Source of the DNA: Pseudoduganella guangdongensis
Lineage (GTDB): Bacteria > Pseudomonadota > Gammaproteobacteria > Burkholderiales > Burkholderiaceae_D
Reading direction: 5' to 3'
DNA: 64,000 bases
NCBI RefSeq assembly: GCF_009857475.1
Contig: NZ_WWCJ01000003.1
Span: forward strand, 79,833 to 143,832
Of this stretch, positions 1 to 9,322 are shown one piece after another. Made by a program: the position numbers and the translations under genes. The stretch's first letter is position 1; each line of letters starts with the position of its first letter. A model generated the notes under the pieces. That model did not search any database. It saw nothing but the letters and a program-made list of their open reading frames with translations, and had not been told where the DNA came from.

Positions 1-315
1 GCCGGCATAGGCGGTGGCGAATTCGCTGCGGCCGTTGACTTCATCGCACACGGCTGGCACGTGGTGCTGGTAGCAGCCGCCGCCCAGGAAGCTAAGCTGG
101 CTGGCGCAGTGCGTGTTCTTGCGCAGCAGGCCATCCACATGGCGCTTCAGGCGCGCTTCGGAAAGATGCGGCGCGGGGATGGCAAGCGGGCCTTGCATGC
201 GCAGGGCGGCCGGGATATCGGCAAAGAATTCTTCGGTGCTGGCGGCGCCGACGGCGCGCAGCATGGCGTCGCGCACTTCCGGCACGGAGTTGGGAATGTA
301 GGGATGGGTTGCCAT
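1..315 (-). CDS. gcvPA: Glycine dehydrogenase (decarboxylating) subunit 1, partial (3' end outside window)
   Basis: N-terminal 105 codons of the alpha half of the two-subunit P-protein, the PLP-dependent decarboxylase of the glycine cleavage system. The reverse strand reads MATHPYIPNS, then an ADIP segment, KNTHCAS, and SFLGGGCYQHHVPA; the SFLGGGxYxHxxPAVxD block and the following SEFATAY are typical of the GcvPA N-terminus. The gene runs off the left edge, so the PLP partner subunit and gcvT/gcvH cannot be seen. The ATG at 313-315 fits the family start. It diverges from a GcvA-like LysR regulator, which supports the assignment. Confidence 0.88.
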   Translation of the reverse strand, partial: MATHPYIPNSVPEVRDAMLRAVGAASTEEFFADIPAALRMQGPLAIPAPHLSEARLKRHVDGLLRKNTHCASQLSFLGGGCYQHHVPAVCDEVNGRSEFATAYAG

Positions 316-370
316 GTCATTTCCTGTTGAGCGGGGATTGGATGCCCCATCTTGTATGAGCGAAATAACG

Positions 371-400
371 TTGACAAATGATCAGTATGCATGCGATACA
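371..400 (+). promoter_or_regulatory. Candidate promoter for the LysR gene
   Basis: A perfect -35 hexamer TTGACA at 371-376 is followed after 18 bases by GATACA at 395-400. It sits in the 101-bp divergent spacer between gcvPA and the LysR gene, where a LysR-type regulator usually binds. Transcription would begin just before the ATG at 417, giving a very short leader, so the later ATG at 429 is possible. Inferred from sequence only. Confidence 0.4.
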
Positions 401-416
401 TTAGAAAAGTTTATGC

Positions 417-1334
417 ATGGAGCACCCCATGGTTCACTCTTCCAGTCTGTTGCGGCAGTTAAAAACGTTCGAGGTCACTGCGCGGCACATGAGTTTTACC
501 CGCGCCGCCGACGAGTTGTGCATTTCGCAGGCGGCCGTCAGCCACCAGATCAAAACACTGGAAGAGGCGTTGCAGATCAAACTGTTCAAGCGCATGACGC
601 GCGCCATTACGCTGACCGGGGAGGGGGCGATCCTGCAACGCAGCGTGATCGACGCCTTCGGCCGCATCGACCGCGTGCTGGCGCAGCTGGCGCAAGGCGA
701 GGGCCGCGCGCGCAGGCGGCTGACGGTGGCGGTGACGCCCGCCTTCAGCTCGCGCTGGCTGGTGGGGCGGCTGGACCGCTTCCTTGCCGCCCACAGCCAG
801 CTCGAAGTGCGCCTGGTGCACACGGTGATGCATACCGACCTGGGACGCGACGGCATCGACCTGGCGATCCGCTGGGGCGACGGCAAGTGGCCGGGTGTGG
901 AGTGCGAACGCCTGTTCGGTACCGAGCTGCTGCCGGTGTGTTCGCCGGCGCTGCTAAAGGACGGCCCGCCGCTGAAAGGCCCCGCCGACCTGGCCCATTA
1001 CACCCTGCTGCACGAGGACAGCTGCGACGACTGGGAACGCTGGTTCGAACGGGCTGGCCTGGCGCCATCCCTCGCCTTGCGCGGGCCTTTAATCGACGAC
1101 AGCAATGCGCTGATGCAGGCCGCGCTGAATGGCCAGGGCATTGCCCTTGGCCGCATGGCCCTGATCCGCGACGACCTGCAGCGCGGCACCCTGGTCAGCC
1201 CGTTTAGTGAAACGCTGACCGCGCAAGGCGCGTATTACATGTGCTGGCGTACCAGCCGCGCCGAACATGAGGCGCTGGAATGGTTCTCGGACTTCCTGCG
1301 CAACGAGGCGCACGCACAGGAGAAAGGCGTTTAG
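417..1334 (+). CDS. LysR-family transcriptional regulator, GcvA-like
   Basis: 305 aa. The N-terminal winged HTH (about residues 10-65) contains the GcvA-type pattern LRQLKTFEVTARHMSFTRAA with SQAAVSHQIKTLEE. A periplasmic-binding-like effector domain follows (about 95-295). GcvA proteins activate the glycine cleavage operon, and this gene diverges from gcvPA, so control of glycine cleavage is the likely role. The ATG at 417 is taken, but the ATG at 429 (MVHSSSLL) also fits the family N-terminus. Length is normal and no key part appears missing. Confidence 0.85.
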   Translation: MEHPMVHSSSLLRQLKTFEVTARHMSFTRAADELCISQAAVSHQIKTLEEALQIKLFKRMTRAITLTGEGAILQRSVIDAFGRIDRVLAQLAQGEGRARRRLTVAVTPAFSSRWLVGRLDRFLAAHSQLEVRLVHTVMHTDLGRDGIDLAIRWGDGKWPGVECERLFGTELLPVCSPALLKDGPPLKGPADLAHYTLLHEDSCDDWERWFERAGLAPSLALRGPLIDDSNALMQAALNGQGIALGRMALIRDDLQRGTLVSPFSETLTAQGAYYMCWRTSRAEHEALEWFSDFLRNEAHAQEKGV

Positions 1335-1409
1335 GGGGGGGCTCTCCAGATGTATCGCGGACCGTGTCGAGGATGGTCTCGCTCACTCATTGTTCGGCCG
1401 GGCCCGGTG

Positions 1410-1428
1410 TTTAGTAAAGTCAACTAAA
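1410..1428 (+). promoter_or_regulatory. 19-bp operator upstream of the CBM9-like gene
   Basis: TTTAGTAAAGTCAACTAAA, a perfect inverted repeat TTTAGT-N7-ACTAAA. The same palindrome recurs at 2266-2284 and 8202-8220 in this locus. It ends 25 bp before the predicted -35 at 1454. The likely binder is the LacI-type regulator at 8315. Confidence 0.8.
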
Positions 1429-1453
1429 AAGGGGGCATTTCGGGGCCTGCATG

Positions 1454-1482
1454 TTGAATGGCGCTTAGCTCCTTGCTATAAA
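1454..1482 (+). promoter_or_regulatory. Predicted sigma-70 promoter of the CBM9-like gene
   Basis: TTGAAT at 1454-1459, 17-base spacer, TATAAA at 1477-1482, placing transcription start near 1489 and the ribosome site AAGGAG at 1500-1505. The upstream palindrome centre lies about 70 bp before the expected start. Confidence 0.55.
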
Positions 1483-1513
1483 TTTTGGGCCCCGATATGC
1501 AAGGAGATAAACG

Positions 1514-2236
1514 ATGATCGCGTTCACCGCCGCACTTGCCGCCGCCCTCGGCGCGCCGCTTTCTTACGAATGCCTGCGCGCCCAATCCCCCATCCAGGTC
1601 GACGGGAACATTAATGATCCGGCGTGGCGCAATGCGCCCTGGACGTCCGATTTCATCGATATTAAAGGCGACAGCAAGCCGCGCCCCAAGTACCGCACAC
1701 GCGTGAAAATGCTATGGGACGATCACTACCTGTATATCGCCGCCGAGCTGGAAGAGCCGGACGTGAAGGCGACGCTGACGCAACGCGATTCGGTGATCTT
1801 CAAGGACAATGACTTCGAAGTCTTCCTCAAACCGCTGCCGGCGACAAAGAGCTATTACGAGTTCGAGATCAACGCGCTAAACACCGGCTGGGACCTGTTC
1901 CTGCCCAAGCCGTACAGCGAGGACGGCAAGGCCGATAACAGCTGGGACATCGAAGGACTGAAAACCGCCATCGGCGTCCAGGGCACCCTGAACAATCCGC
2001 GCGACAAGGACCAGGGCTGGACGGTGGAGATGGCGATCCCGCTGACCGCCTTCGCTTCGCGCCAGCAGGTGCCGCAGCCCACGGCCGGCACAAGCTGGCG
2101 TATCAACTTCAGCCGCGTGCAATGGACGGCGGGGAAGAAGAAGGAGGACAACTGGGTATGGTCGCCGCAAGGCGTGGTCAATATGCATGTGCCGCAGCGC
2201 TGGGGATTCCTGCACTTTTCCGGCAAATCGCGCTGA
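1514..2236 (+). CDS. CBM9-like (DOMON-type) carbohydrate-binding protein
   Basis: 240 aa. The pattern IQVDGNINDPAW near residue 33, then YLYIAAELEEPDV, DNDFEVFLKP, YYEFEINALNT and WTVEMAIPLTAF, is the signature of the family-9-like carbohydrate-binding module found as a stand-alone protein in sugar-utilisation loci. No catalytic domain is attached. The N-terminus (IAFTAALAAALGAPL) is weakly hydrophobic and could be a poor signal peptide; localisation is uncertain. An AAGGAGATAAACG ribosome site supports the start. It is the first gene under the locus palindrome and is followed by the TonB receptor, so a role in capturing the same glycan is likely. Confidence 0.8.
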   Translation: MIAFTAALAAALGAPLSYECLRAQSPIQVDGNINDPAWRNAPWTSDFIDIKGDSKPRPKYRTRVKMLWDDHYLYIAAELEEPDVKATLTQRDSVIFKDNDFEVFLKPLPATKSYYEFEINALNTGWDLFLPKPYSEDGKADNSWDIEGLKTAIGVQGTLNNPRDKDQGWTVEMAIPLTAFASRQQVPQPTAGTSWRINFSRVQWTAGKKKEDNWVWSPQGVVNMHVPQRWGFLHFSGKSR

Positions 2237-2265
2237 GCGACTGTCGTAAATAGGACGCACCGCTG

Positions 2266-2284
2266 TTTACTAATCAAAACTAAA
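2266..2284 (+). promoter_or_regulatory. 19-bp operator upstream of the TonB receptor
   Basis: TTTACTAATCAAAACTAAA matches the TTTAGT-N7-ACTAAA palindrome with one mismatch (G to C in the left arm). It ends 24 bp before the predicted -35 at 2309, the same spacing as at the other two sites. Confidence 0.75.
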
Positions 2285-2308
2285 CATCATTAGAAAATGG
2301 AAAGTTTA

Positions 2309-2337
2309 TTGAACTAGTCTGGCTTCCTTTGTAAGGT
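2309..2337 (+). promoter_or_regulatory. Predicted sigma-70 promoter of the TonB receptor
   Basis: TTGAAC at 2309-2314, 17-base spacer, TAAGGT at 2332-2337. Expected start is near 2344, giving a leader of about 100 bases that contains a second, degenerate copy of the palindrome. Confidence 0.45.
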
Positions 2338-2389
2338 TTTTCCTAGATGGATCGAGATGCCTGCCGACATGTGGGCGGCATCCAGAGGG

Positions 2390-2408
2390 TTTAGTAAATC
2401 CCTCCAAA
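2390..2408 (+). promoter_or_regulatory. Degenerate second operator in the TonB receptor leader
   Basis: TTTAGTAAATCCCTCCAAA keeps a perfect left arm TTTAGT, while the right arm TCCAAA matches ACTAAA at only four of six positions. It lies downstream of the predicted start and before the ATG at 2444. It may be an auxiliary site. Confidence 0.45.
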
Positions 2409-2443
2409 ACAAAGCCCGCAAAGGGTACAACTAGGAGACCTAC

Positions 2444-5400
2444 ATGATGTTCAGGAATCATCCAGCCTTAACGCAGCGCCGCTGCCGCGCCACGCCGATT
2501 GCCTTGGCCGTGAGCGGCGCCTTGCTGACGCTTTCCGCAGCCCATGCCCAAACTGCCTCCGCGCAGCCTGAATCGACGGTGGTGGTGACCGGCTACCGCT
2601 ACGCCATCGAAAAGAGCCTTGACCAGAAGCGCGACGCCAATTCGATCGTGGAGGTGATCACCGCCGAAGATATCGGTAAATTCCCCGACAAGAACGTGGC
2701 GGACGCGCTGCAACGCGTGCCGGGCGTGATCATCGACCGTAGCGGCGGCGAGGGCAAGAACGTCAGCGTGCGCGGCCTGTCGTCCGAGCTGACCCTGACC
2801 CAGTTGAACGGCAACTACATCGCCACCGCCGAATCGAACGGCGACCCGACTCGCTCGTTCAACTACATGCTGATGCCGTCCAATATGCTGTCCGGCGCGG
2901 AGCTGTACAAAACCCCGGAAGCGCGCCTGGATGAAGGCGGCATCGGCGGCACCGTGATCCTGCGCACGCGCCGCCCGCTGGACGTGAAGTCCAACAGCGG
3001 CTTCGTTTCCGCCGAAGGCACCTGGGCCGATACCACCAAGAAGACCGACGGCCAGTTCTCCGGCCAGTACGCCTGGCATGACGACGACAACCGCCTGGGC
3101 GTGCTGGTCGGCTACACCCAGCAAAAGCGCACCACCCGCACCATGGGCGCCAGCACCGAGAACTGGCAATGGTATGCGGACAGCTACCGCAAAAATCCGC
3201 CGGTCGATGTGAACGGCAAGCCATCCGGCCTGAATTCCTTCTGGTGGGGGCAGTCCGGCTTCTACGACCAGAACGGCAAGTACTACCAGAATTTCATGAT
3301 GCCGACTTCGGTCAATATGAATGTGAAGTCGGAGGAGCGTGAGCGCAAAGGCGCGCAGGCCACGGTGCAGTTCAAGCCGATGCGCAACCTGACCCTGACC
3401 GCCAACTATTTCCGCTTTGACCTGTCGCAGGATTCCCAGACGAATACCCTCAAGGTCCCGGAATGGAATATCGCGCGCTACGACGGCGACGGCAACTGGC
3501 CTGGCGGCCGACTGCTCGATGGCCTGACCTTCGACCGCAGCGGCACCATCGTCACCGGCGCCCAGTACAGCATCCATCCCGGCAAGACCTACTACTGCAG
3601 CGAAGCGCAGGCGGCGGCCGGCGGCCAGAAGCCTGGCGGCTGGGGGCCGGACGACTGCACGGTGCCGACGCCGCAAATCACGGGCAGCTACAACCGTGAG
3701 AAGTCCTTATCCCAAAGCGCCGACTTTGAAGCCGAATGGCGCGGCCAGTCGCTGGATGCCAGCGTGAAGTTCGGCCGCACCTGGGCTAAGGGCGGTCCGG
3801 AAATGCAAATGGCGATGCCGATCAAGCCGCGCTTGCAGAATGCGGATGGCAGCTGGACCCTGGGCAATTACGCCAGTGCCTGGAGCACGGTTGGCACCCC
3901 GAGCATGACGTTCTCGCCGCAGCTGATGGAAAACCTGCGCAAGGGTATCGGCGAAATCGACCTTGGCTCCACTTCCTCCTCCTGGACCAAGAACAGCACC
4001 GAGCAGAATTACGCCCAGGCCGACCTTACCTGGCGCAACGAGAGCGGATGGCTGGATAGCCTGCAGTTCGGCGCCAAGTATCGCGATGGCGGCATCCACC
4101 GCAGCACCGGTAACAACTACTGGGTATGCCAGGGCGCCGATCCGAAGAACTACGATAAGCGCTACCAGGCTGGCTGCGACTCCAGTGCGAACAAGTTCCG
4201 CCCCGAGTTCCTGTACGCCGAGTCGCTGGGCCACCTGGCGGGCGGCATCAATGCCAGCGCCTTCCCGGCGATTAACTATCCCGCGTACATCGCCCACCTG
4301 GATAAGACTTACGGTGCGATGCAGACCCGCAATGAGGACAACTTCGTCTACAACGTGGACGAAAAGATCCTGGCGACCTACCTGCAGGCCAACATCAAGA
4401 CGGAGCGTCTGCGCGGCAACGTGGGCCTGAGGGTGGTGCGCACCAAGCAGCATGCCGATTCGACCGACCAGGTGGAGAGCTTCAACGACTACTTCTTCAA
4501 CGGTCCGAACGGCGCGCCCGCGCCTTGCCTGCCGGGCGGCTTGCCTGCAGCAGGTGCGCCTGCCGGTTCCGGTTGCACCAGCGGCTTTACCCGCCTGCCG
4601 GACAGCACCGCGCGCAACCGCTCGTTCGCCATCAGTTCGCTCGACCGCAGCTACACGGACGTGCTGCCTAGCCTGAACCTGGCGTATGAGCTGCGCCAGG
4701 ACCTGCTGTTGCGCGCTGCCGCATCGAAAGTGGTTGCGCGGCCAAGCTATAGCGACATCGCCTACCCGGGCGGCCTGCAGTTCTACAGCCAGGAATACGT
4801 GAACGACCGTCGCCTGATCGGCGGTGGCGACAAGCAAGGCTGGTTCGGCGAGGGCAGCAACAAGCAGCTGGAGCCGTACAAGGCGACCCAGTTCGACCTG
4901 GGCGCAGAGTGGTACTTCCAGCGCGGTTCGGTCCTTGGTGCCAACGTGTTCCGCAAGAACGTGAGCAACTTCACGGTGCCGGTGGTGCGCGACGTGACCA
5001 TGGACGTTGCGGGCAAGAGCGTGCTGGTGCAAAGCTATTCGACCACTGCCGGTGGCCGTGACGGCGTGTCGCAAGGCGTGGAGCTGTTCGCCCAGCATAC
5101 GCTGGCGTCCGGCCTGGGCTTCCAGTTCAACTACACCTACAACAAGACGAACCAGGCTGCGATCGTCCTGGGCGATGGCGAAGAAGTCGGCAAGTCGCCC
5201 CTGGTCGGCAGCGCGAAGAACCAGGCCAACCTGACGGTGTTCTATGAAACCGACAGCTTCCTGGCGCGGGCGTCGTATAACCGCCGTGGTGAAGTGGTGG
5301 GTGGCCTGGTCAACGGCGTTAGCGTGTATTCGGAGCCATACAGCCAGGTTGACCTGAACTTTGCGTACAACATCAGCAAGCAACTGAGCTTGTCCGCATC

Positions 5401-5521
5401 GGTGCTGAACCTGACCAAGGAAGAATCGCGCTCGCACCTGGGCGATGACACCAAGGATCGCTTCTACGGCAACAGCTATGCCGGCCGCATTGCTTACTTT
5501 GGCCTGAACTACAAGTTCTGA
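2444..5521 (+). CDS. TonB-dependent outer-membrane receptor (carbohydrate type)
   Basis: 1025 aa. A signal peptide covers about residues 1-36 (hydrophobic [15 protein letters not shown], cleavage near AHAQ). The plug domain contains [27 protein letters not shown] and [10 protein letters not shown] beta-barrel with many alternating aromatic residues follows, ending in the outer-membrane signature with terminal Phe (FGLNYKF). Length and plug motifs match the large receptors of proteobacterial glycan loci (the TonB-Xanth-Caul type). Its position between a CBM9-like protein and beta-mannosidase suggests uptake of mannose-containing oligosaccharides. The substrate is inferred. GGAGACCTAC precedes the start. 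Confidence 0.93.
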   Translation: MMFRNHPALTQRRCRATPIALAVSGALLTLSAAHAQTASAQPESTVVVTGYRYAIEKSLDQKRDANSIVEVITAEDIGKFPDKNVADALQRVPGVIIDRSGGEGKNVSVRGLSSELTLTQLNGNYIATAESNGDPTRSFNYMLMPSNMLSGAELYKTPEARLDEGGIGGTVILRTRRPLDVKSNSGFVSAEGTWADTTKKTDGQFSGQYAWHDDDNRLGVLVGYTQQKRTTRTMGASTENWQWYADSYRKNPPVDVNGKPSGLNSFWWGQSGFYDQNGKYYQNFMMPTSVNMNVKSEERERKGAQATVQFKPMRNLTLTANYFRFDLSQDSQTNTLKVPEWNIARYDGDGNWPGGRLLDGLTFDRSGTIVTGAQYSIHPGKTYYCSEAQAAAGGQKPGGWGPDDCTVPTPQITGSYNREKSLSQSADFEAEWRGQSLDASVKFGRTWAKGGPEMQMAMPIKPRLQNADGSWTLGNYASAWSTVGTPSMTFSPQLMENLRKGIGEIDLGSTSSSWTKNSTEQNYAQADLTWRNESGWLDSLQFGAKYRDGGIHRSTGNNYWVCQGADPKNYDKRYQAGCDSSANKFRPEFLYAESLGHLAGGINASAFPAINYPAYIAHLDKTYGAMQTRNEDNFVYNVDEKILATYLQANIKTERLRGNVGLRVVRTKQHADSTDQVESFNDYFFNGPNGAPAPCLPGGLPAAGAPAGSGCTSGFTRLPDSTARNRSFAISSLDRSYTDVLPSLNLAYELRQDLLLRAAASKVVARPSYSDIAYPGGLQFYSQEYVNDRRLIGGGDKQGWFGEGSNKQLEPYKATQFDLGAEWYFQRGSVLGANVFRKNVSNFTVPVVRDVTMDVAGKSVLVQSYSTTAGGRDGVSQGVELFAQHTLASGLGFQFNYTYNKTNQAAIVLGDGEEVGKSPLVGSAKNQANLTVFYETDSFLARASYNRRGEVVGGLVNGVSVYSEPYSQVDLNFAYNISKQLSLSASVLNLTKEESRSHLGDDTKDRFYGNSYAGRIAYFGLNYKF

Positions 5522-5535
5522 TCCCCCTGTAGTTC

Positions 5536-5567
5536 CTCCTCGCGCCTTCGGGCCGGGGAGTTTTTTT
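5536..5567 (+). terminator. Rho-independent terminator after the TonB receptor
   Basis: A GC-rich hairpin (CTCCTCGCGCC, loop TTCG, GGCCGGGGAG with one bulge) is followed by seven T. It lies just after the receptor stop codon and would reduce read-through into beta-mannosidase. Confidence 0.8.
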
Positions 5568-5585
5568 CTGCCCAGGATGCCCGCC

Positions 5586-8219
5586 ATGCCCACGCATTCG
5601 ATTTCCGTGCCTTTTACGCGACTGCTGCTTGGTATCTGGCTCGCCGCGATGGCAATGGCGGCAGCCGCACACGAACTGGCCGCGCCGGCTCGCTTCACCA
5701 TCGACCAAGGCTGGGCCTTTCGCCAGCTCACCACGGGAGCACAATGGCGCGCCGCCAAGGTGCCCGGCACCGTGCATACCGACCTGTACGCGCACAGGTT
5801 GATTCCCGACCCGTATATCGGTGCTCCCGAAGCTGGCCTGCAATGGATTGGGCTTGCGGACTGGGAATACCGTACCCGTTTCGACGCTCCGCGCGCCGCA
5901 ATTAACGCCGCCCGCAGCGACCTGGTTTTTGAAGGGCTGGATACCTTTGCCGAGGCCTGGCTGAATGGCGAAAAGCTGCTTGATGCCGACAATGCCTTCC
6001 GCACCTGGCGTGTGCCGGTGCAGGGAAAGCTGCGCGCCAAAGGCAATGAGCTGCGCATCGTATTGCGTTCCCCGATCAATAAGCTGCTGCCGCAAGTGCA
6101 GGCCATGCCGCACAAACTGGCCGGCAACTACCCGTCGCCCTACGGCGATGAACCGCCGGACGCGATGACCGCCAACTTTGCGCGCAAGCCCGGTTACCAC
6201 TATGGCTGGGACTGGGGGCCGCGCTATGTTACCGCCGGCATCTGGAAGCCGGTCGTCCTGCACAGCTGGAATGCGGTTCGTATCGACAACCTGCAACTGC
6301 GCCAGGACCGTGTGGAAGAGGGCTACGCCGATATCGTCGCTGTTCTGTCGGCGGACGCGATCCACCCTGGTGAATTCGGAGTGCGCCTGTGGCAAACCGC
6401 ACCGGATGGAGCGCGCATGCTGGCGGCGCAACGCCAAGTCGCCATGCTGGCGGGCGCCAACCGCCTGGAGCTTCCCTTGCGGATCGCGCAACCGCAGCGC
6501 TGGTTCCCCACTGGCTATGGCGCGCAGCCGCTCTACCGCTATGAGGTAGAGGTGCTGGATGGCAAAGGCATCGTGGCCCGCGCCAACGCCCGTACCGGCT
6601 TGCGCAGCGTAGAGTTGCGCCGCGAGCCGGATGCGAAAGGAAAGAGCTTCTACTTTGCCGTCAATGGCATTCCAATTTTTGCCAAAGGCGCCAACACGAT
6701 TCCGTTTGACATGTTCCAGCCCCGTGTCGGCAAGGCGCAACTGCGCCGCGTTCTGCAATCCGCGCGGGACGCCAATATGAACTTTATTCGCAGCTGGGGC
6801 GGCGGCTACTACGAGAGCGATGAATTCTTCGACCTGGCAGATGAATTCGGTCTGCTGGTCTGGCAGGACTTCATGTTCGGCGGCGGCATGCAGCCGGCGT
6901 ATGACGACGCCTTCCGCGCCAACGTGGTCGCCGAAGCACGCGACAACGTGCGCCGCTTGCGCAACCATCCCAGCCTGGTGCTCTGGTGCGGCAATAACGA
7001 GGAAGAAATCGCCTGGAAATACTGGGGCCCTGGCAAGGCTATGACGGCGGCCGATCCTGCCTTTGCCAGCAAAGTCTGGAACGGCTATGTGCAGCTGTTC
7101 GGTACCGACTTGCGCAAGGTGGTGGAGGAAGAGGGCGGCGGCATCGCCTACTGGGCCAGCTCCCCGGGCGACGACCTGGCCGAAGTCGCCAATACGCCAG
7201 CCAGCGGCGACATGCATTACTGGGAGGTGTGGGGCAATCCCGCGCATCCGCCCTCCCAGTACCTGCAGATCACGCCGCGTTTCATGTCCGAGTACGGCCT
7301 GCAGGCGTGGCCGGTGCAGCGCACCATCGACGCCTTTGCCCGCCGCGAGGAGCAGAGCATTGCGGCGCCAGTGATCGAGGCGCACCAGAAATTCATGGCA
7401 GGAAAAGGCAACGAGCGGCTGCTGAAATACGTGGGCTACGAGTTCGGTGAGCCGAAGGACTTCGCCAGCTTCACCTATCTGAGCCAGGTCATGCAGGCCG
7501 AAGGTATCGAGCTCGCGGCGCTGCACCACCGGGCCAGCCGCCCGTACACCATGGGCTCATTGTACTGGCAGCTGAACGACGTATGGCCGGGCGCCTCCTG
7601 GTCTAGTGTGGACTGGTTCGGGCGTTGGAAGGCTTTGCATTTCCACGCCCGCCGCTTCTTCGCCCCGGTATCGGTCGCCGCCCTGCGCAGCGCCGAAGGC
7701 CTAACCACCGTCAGCCTGCTCAACGACCGCACCCGCACCGTGCAGGGCGAACTTCGGCTGCGGCTGATGACGCTGGACGGCAAGGTGCTGCGCGATGAGC
7801 GTCAGCAGCGCACACTGGCCGCGCTGGCGGCAACCCGCGTCGCAAGCTATACCGACGCCGAGCTGCTTGGCAGCGCCGACCCGGCCAGCACCATTGCCGT
7901 TTTCGAGCTGCAAGCGGCAGGCGAGCCGGTCGCGAGGCATGTGGTGTACTTCCAGGCGGCGAAAGATCTGCTCTGGCCAGCCCCCGGCCTGTCGGCGCAC
8001 TTGCAGCAAGACGGCAAAGGCTTTGTGTTGCAGCTACGCGCGGAGAACCTGGCGCGCGGCGTATGGGTCGATTTCGGCGGAATCGAGGCCGATGTGGCGG
8101 ATAACGCCCTGACCCTGCTGCCGGGTGAAAGCGCGACCCTGCGCGTGTCATCCCGCGCTACGCTGGCCGCCCTGCGCAAGGCGCTGCGGCTGCGTACCGT
8201 GTTTAGTAAAACAAACTAA
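5586..8219 (+). CDS. Beta-mannosidase, GH2 family
   Basis: 877 aa from the chosen start. It hydrolyses terminal beta-1,4-mannose from manno-oligosaccharides or the N-glycan core. A signal peptide ([18 protein letters not shown]) points to export. GH2 domains are in order: sugar-binding domain, immunoglobulin-like domain, TIM barrel. The acid/base Glu is E472 in WCGNNEEE, and the nucleophile is E569 in [15 protein letters not shown] is also characteristic of beta-mannosidases. The ATG at 5586 is preferred to 5577 because AGGA at 5574-5577 is well spaced for it. The last codons and stop form the operator at 8202-8220. Confidence 0.93.
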   Translation: MPTHSISVPFTRLLLGIWLAAMAMAAAAHELAAPARFTIDQGWAFRQLTTGAQWRAAKVPGTVHTDLYAHRLIPDPYIGAPEAGLQWIGLADWEYRTRFDAPRAAINAARSDLVFEGLDTFAEAWLNGEKLLDADNAFRTWRVPVQGKLRAKGNELRIVLRSPINKLLPQVQAMPHKLAGNYPSPYGDEPPDAMTANFARKPGYHYGWDWGPRYVTAGIWKPVVLHSWNAVRIDNLQLRQDRVEEGYADIVAVLSADAIHPGEFGVRLWQTAPDGARMLAAQRQVAMLAGANRLELPLRIAQPQRWFPTGYGAQPLYRYEVEVLDGKGIVARANARTGLRSVELRREPDAKGKSFYFAVNGIPIFAKGANTIPFDMFQPRVGKAQLRRVLQSARDANMNFIRSWGGGYYESDEFFDLADEFGLLVWQDFMFGGGMQPAYDDAFRANVVAEARDNVRRLRNHPSLVLWCGNNEEEIAWKYWGPGKAMTAADPAFASKVWNGYVQLFGTDLRKVVEEEGGGIAYWASSPGDDLAEVANTPASGDMHYWEVWGNPAHPPSQYLQITPRFMSEYGLQAWPVQRTIDAFARREEQSIAAPVIEAHQKFMAGKGNERLLKYVGYEFGEPKDFASFTYLSQVMQAEGIELAALHHRASRPYTMGSLYWQLNDVWPGASWSSVDWFGRWKALHFHARRFFAPVSVAALRSAEGLTTVSLLNDRTRTVQGELRLRLMTLDGKVLRDERQQRTLAALAATRVASYTDAELLGSADPASTIAVFELQAAGEPVARHVVYFQAAKDLLWPAPGLSAHLQQDGKGFVLQLRAENLARGVWVDFGGIEADVADNALTLLPGESATLRVSSRATLAALRKALRLRTVFSKTN

Positions 8220-8220
8220 A
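8202..8220 (+). promoter_or_regulatory. 19-bp operator overlapping the beta-mannosidase stop codon
   Basis: TTTAGTAAAACAAACTAAA, a perfect TTTAGT-N7-ACTAAA palindrome. It also encodes the last residues FSKTN plus TAA of beta-mannosidase. It ends 24 bp before the predicted -35 of the LacI gene, so autoregulation is likely. Confidence 0.8.
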
Positions 8221-8244
8221 AGCGCGCCAAATCCACGCCATTGA

Positions 8245-8274
8245 TTGACGCTCTTCATAGGCGGCTGATATAAA
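8245..8274 (+). promoter_or_regulatory. Predicted promoter of the lacI-AGE-kinase-GH92-MFS-GH31 operon
   Basis: TTGACG at 8245-8250, 18-base spacer, TATAAA at 8269-8274. The following genes are closely spaced or overlapping, so this is probably the main promoter for the downstream operon. Confidence 0.6.
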
Positions 8275-8314
8275 AAGTAGCGTTTAATAAAAAAGAATTT
8301 CGGAGACAAGATCC

Positions 8315-9301
8315 ATGAGCCAGGTTACCCTGCGCGGCATTGCGGAAGCCACCGGTCTATCCATCGGCACGGTGTCGCGCGCGCTGAAAAACCAGGTCGG
8401 CATGACAGAGGAAACGCGCAACAAGGTGCGCGAAGCCGCCATGCGCCTGGGCTACGATTTCGGCCAGCTGAAAAAGGGCCGCATCCGCCGCATCGCCTTC
8501 CTGCTGCACAACCAGCACAATACGCTCGCCTCCAGCCCCTTTTTCTCGCCGGTGCTGCAGGGGGCGGAAGCCGCCTGCCGGCGCGAAGGTGTCGCCCTGT
8601 CCTTTATCGCCGTCGGCCCGGCGGAGCCGGTGCTGGCGCAGATCCGCCTGCACCAGCCGGACGCCATTGTTTGCGCCGGCTTCTTCGAGCCGGAAGTGCT
8701 GGCAACCCTGCAGCAAGTCGGCAAGCCGATTGTGCTGGTGGATATGCACTGGCGCGGCTTCACCTCCGTCAACCCGGACAATATGCGCGGCGGCTACCTG
8801 GCGACCCAGCACCTGCTGCGTTGCGGCCGTAAACGCATTGCCATGCTCTCCGGCTCTCTCGCGCATTACAGCATCCAGCAACGCAATCGCGGCTTCCGCC
8901 AGGCGCTGTTCGACGCCAAGGTGCATGCCGACCCCAACCTGGAAGTTATCGTGCCAACCATGGGCGAAGGCGACGAGGGCGTGGTGGAAGCCATGCGCAG
9001 CATCCTGAGTTTGCCCAAGCCGGCCGACGCTGTCTTCTGCTACAACGACAGCACGGCGCTGGCGGCCATGAAGTACTGCCTGGGCGAGGGCATGAAGATC
9101 CCGCACGACATTGCCATTGTCGGTTTCGACGATATCGCCGCCGCGGCCGCCGCCATCCCACCGCTCAGCACCATCCATGTCGACAAGGAAGAACTGGGCA
9201 AGGCGGGCATCGAGCTGCTGCTGAACAAGCAGGACGAAGGACCATCCCAGATCACCGTGCCGGTCCAGATGATTGTGCGCGAGAGCAGCTTCGACGACTA
9301 A
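8315..9301 (+). CDS. LacI-family transcriptional regulator of the mannoside locus
   Basis: 328 aa. The N-terminal HTH and hinge (about 1-55) contain LRGIAEATGLSIGTVSRALK and MTEETRNKVREAAMRLGY. The periplasmic-binding-like sensor domain covers about 60-328, with PDAIVCAGF, AVFCYNDSTALAAM and IAIVGFDDI. The protein should bind palindromes such as the three 19-bp sites in this locus and respond to a sugar or sugar phosphate. It starts an operon with sugar catabolic genes and has a copy of the palindrome upstream. The position of the sites about 70 bp before predicted starts suggests activation rather than simple repression (inference). Confidence 0.92.
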   Translation: MSQVTLRGIAEATGLSIGTVSRALKNQVGMTEETRNKVREAAMRLGYDFGQLKKGRIRRIAFLLHNQHNTLASSPFFSPVLQGAEAACRREGVALSFIAVGPAEPVLAQIRLHQPDAIVCAGFFEPEVLATLQQVGKPIVLVDMHWRGFTSVNPDNMRGGYLATQHLLRCGRKRIAMLSGSLAHYSIQQRNRGFRQALFDAKVHADPNLEVIVPTMGEGDEGVVEAMRSILSLPKPADAVFCYNDSTALAAMKYCLGEGMKIPHDIAIVGFDDIAAAAAAIPPLSTIHVDKEELGKAGIELLLNKQDEGPSQITVPVQMIVRESSFDD

Positions 9302-9322
9302 CACCCCCAACCCTGAAATCCC

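Noticed and set aside
1200..1220. TTTAGTGAAACGCTGAC resembles the left arm of the locus palindrome
   Set aside because: Only one arm matches and it lies inside the LysR coding sequence; no right arm at the required distance.
2468..3676. Long minus-strand open frame opposite the TonB receptor, and similar ones opposite beta-mannosidase, GH92 and phaZ
   Set aside because: Antisense shadows caused by high GC; their translations are His/Gly/Ala/Val-rich with no domain, and the plus-strand genes are certain.
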